A stretch of 15,602 bases of DNA. It comes from Candidatus Cellulosilyticum pullistercoris (GTDB taxonomy: Bacteria > Bacillota > Clostridia > Lachnospirales > Cellulosilyticaceae). This document shows, piece by piece, positions 14,545 through 15,602 of the stretch (the stretch's first letter is position 1; every line of letters begins with the position of its first letter). Position numbers and translations under genes: made by a program. The notes beneath the pieces were generated by a model. It was given only the letters and a program-made list of their open reading frames with translations. It was not told the origin of the DNA and made no database searches. The stretch lies in assembly GCA_018883705.1 (NCBI GenBank), contig JAHLFQ010000040.1, positions 1-15,602 of the forward strand. Reading direction: 5' to 3'.

Positions 14545-14598
14545 AAAAAGCCTTAGAAGATCACAACCCAAATCGCGTATGATCCTCTAAGACTTTTT
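14545..14598 (-). terminator. Terminator of the thioredoxin reductase-like gene
   Basis: A 19-bp stem (14545-14563 with 14580-14598) has two mismatches and an unusually large 16-base loop. On the minus strand it ends in CTTTTTTATATTTT. It separates the flavoprotein gene from the membrane gene 134 bases further on. In that gap, minus-strand ATGACC and TATAAA boxes 18 bases apart could serve the membrane gene. Confidence 0.85.
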
Positions 14599-14622
14599 AA
14601 AATAGATCTAACTATTTACAGC

Positions 14623-15492
14623 TTATTGTTTATTTTCTGCTCGATTAAGTGCATTCAAATAAGAAACAGCTTGTAAAACTGCTGTGTTTCCTTCACCTAC
14701 TGCTTTTGCTACTTGGAAAGGTTTTCCTGTACAGTCACCTGCTGCAAAAACACCCGGTAAACTTGTTTCCATCATTCGATTAACTTTAATGGCTGCACCA
14801 TTCATCTCAAGACCATTTAATAGTCTAGAGGTAGGAATACTTTCTTTAATAATGAATACGCCACTTGCCTCAAGAAATCCTTCCGTATGCTCAATACCAC
14901 TTACAACATTTTCGCCTATAATTTTTTTAGGTCTAGCATATAGCACTTCTATACGTTCATCTAAGTGCTCAATTTCCTTATATAGAGGCATATAATATAC
15001 TTTTTCACACACTTCAGCTAAGTAATTTGCATCTTCTTCTGCATGACTACTGTCCCCTACTACAACAACTTCTTTTCCTCTATATAACGGGCCGTCACAA
15101 GTTGCACAATAACTAACGCCCCTTCCTAAAAATTCATTTTCCCCTTCTAAAACATTTGTTTTTATTAGCCCATTGGCTAGTATAATCGTCTTTGCTTCAA
15201 TAAATTCATTTTCAACATTAAGCATATAAGACTGCCCCATAGGAAAAATTTCAATTACTTTAGCAGTTTGAATTTCTACGCCTAATTCTTTAGCATGTCC
15301 GGTAAACTGCTCCATCATTTCTTGACCTGTTACACCTAGCATCCCTATATAATTATCAATGCGTTCTGCTTTGTAAATATAACTTGTGGATGGTGGATTA
15401 CCGAAAACTTTTACTTTTTTATTTCGAATGACACCTGTAATTGCAGCTGAAAGCCCTGCTGGGCCTGCTCCAATGATTGCAATATCTAACAT
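14623..15492 (-). CDS. Thioredoxin reductase-like flavoprotein lacking NADPH motifs
   Basis: 289 residues, somewhat short for TrxB (about 310). The FAD loop GAGPAG is at 8-13, the active-site pair C129-A-T-C132 is in YCATCDGP, and the C-terminal FAD motif AAGDCTG is at 250-256 with the usual GEG helix after it. The NADPH-binding loop of TrxB, GGGxSA, is replaced by GDSSHA (146-151), and the HRRxxxR motif for the 2'-phosphate is absent; the matching stretch reads YYMPLYKEIE. Loss of both is the mark of ferredoxin-dependent flavin thioredoxin reductases known from clostridia. It should reduce a disulfide partner, with ferredoxin the likely donor (inferred). GGAGGAAAG sets the start. No thioredoxin or ferredoxin gene is in the window. 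Confidence 0.85.
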   Translation of the reverse strand: MLDIAIIGAGPAGLSAAITGVIRNKKVKVFGNPPSTSYIYKAERIDNYIGMLGVTGQEMMEQFTGHAKELGVEIQTAKVIEIFPMGQSYMLNVENEFIEAKTIILANGLIKTNVLEGENEFLGRGVSYCATCDGPLYRGKEVVVVGDSSHAEEDANYLAEVCEKVYYMPLYKEIEHLDERIEVLYARPKKIIGENVVSGIEHTEGFLEASGVFIIKESIPTSRLLNGLEMNGAAIKVNRMMETSLPGVFAAGDCTGKPFQVAKAVGEGNTAVLQAVSYLNALNRAENKQ

Positions 15493-15542
15493 TTTCTTTC
15501 CTCCATCTATCTTTTTACCATTAGAAACTTTCGTCTCTTATT

Positions 15543-15580
15543 ATTATATTAGTTCTTACTATTTTTTGCTAGTTCTTACT
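15543..15580 (-). promoter_or_regulatory. -10 box and upstream direct repeats of the thioredoxin reductase-like gene
   Basis: A minus-strand TATAAT (15543-15548) lies about 50 bases before the ATG. Directly upstream, AGTAAGAACTA occurs twice (15550-15560 and 15570-15580) in the same orientation with a 20-base period, one copy in the spacer and one over the -35 region. The base sequence at the -35 position is a poor match, which would suit an activated or repressed promoter. Confidence 0.5.
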
Positions 15581-15602
15581 GAAATATTCCTTTACAAAGT
15601 TC

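Noticed and set aside
14684..14995. Plus-strand open frame inside the thioredoxin reductase-like gene
   Set aside because: It lies fully antisense to a gene with clear flavoprotein motifs and lacks a ribosome site.
1..15602. CRISPR array, toxin-antitoxin, phage defence or mobile element
   Set aside because: No regularly spaced repeats, transposase, integrase, nuclease-helicase or short toxin-antitoxin pair was seen; all sizeable frames fit housekeeping families or one orphan membrane protein.

Overview
This 15.6 kb window is AT-rich and gene-dense. It looks like a chromosomal segment of a low-GC, Gram-positive, anaerobic and probably spore-forming Clostridia-type bacterium. The signs are strong AGGAGG-type ribosome sites, sigma-A-like promoters of the TTGACA/TATAAT kind, short U-tailed hairpin terminators, a BofC-like membrane-anchored protein beside a SpoVB/YtgP-type flippase, and a thioredoxin-reductase-like flavoprotein of the clostridial NADPH-independent kind. 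I see no phage, transposase, CRISPR, tRNA or rRNA, and no gene-free stretch above 300 bases (the largest is about 250 bases, 1660-1912).

Layout. 1-1659 (minus): an ABC importer in the order ATPase, permease, then the first 15 codons of a secreted substrate-binding protein cut by the window edge. 1913-2458 (plus): a YfcE-type phosphodiesterase with its own promoter. 2571-3311 (plus): a parvulin-type prolyl isomerase without a signal peptide, closed by a 27-bp perfect palindromic terminator shared with the convergent minus-strand genes. 3371-5944 (minus): azlC, azlD, sfsA and a phosphoglycolate-phosphatase-like HAD hydrolase. 6097-9556 (minus): a BaiN/HI0933 flavoprotein overlapping a second large flavoprotein by one base, followed by hpt, which has its own promoter. 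9645-12631 (minus): a DtxR/MntR-like regulator, a lipid-linked oligosaccharide flippase, and the BofC-like protein. 12795-13676 (plus): a DegV fatty-acid-binding protein. 13716-15492 (minus): a thioredoxin-reductase-like flavoprotein and an unrecognised seven-helix membrane protein, each with its own upstream gap.

Most genes are housekeeping or widespread families: branched-chain amino acid export, purine salvage, proline isomerisation, envelope building. I did not find a clear multi-gene undescribed system. The most interesting points are protein-level deviations and non-coding structure: a DtxR-family regulator that appears to have lost most of its metal ligands, with a palindrome next to its own candidate promoter; a thioredoxin reductase homologue lacking both NADPH motifs, preceded by an 11-bp direct repeat with a 20-bp period; and an 11-bp inverted repeat that could mask the ribosome site of the BofC-like gene.

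Four starts were chosen over longer in-frame alternatives because of ribosome-site placement: 2571 (parvulin), 5944 (azlC), 6636 (hpt) and 12631 (regulator). Family assignments rest on recognised motifs read by eye; no database search was possible.
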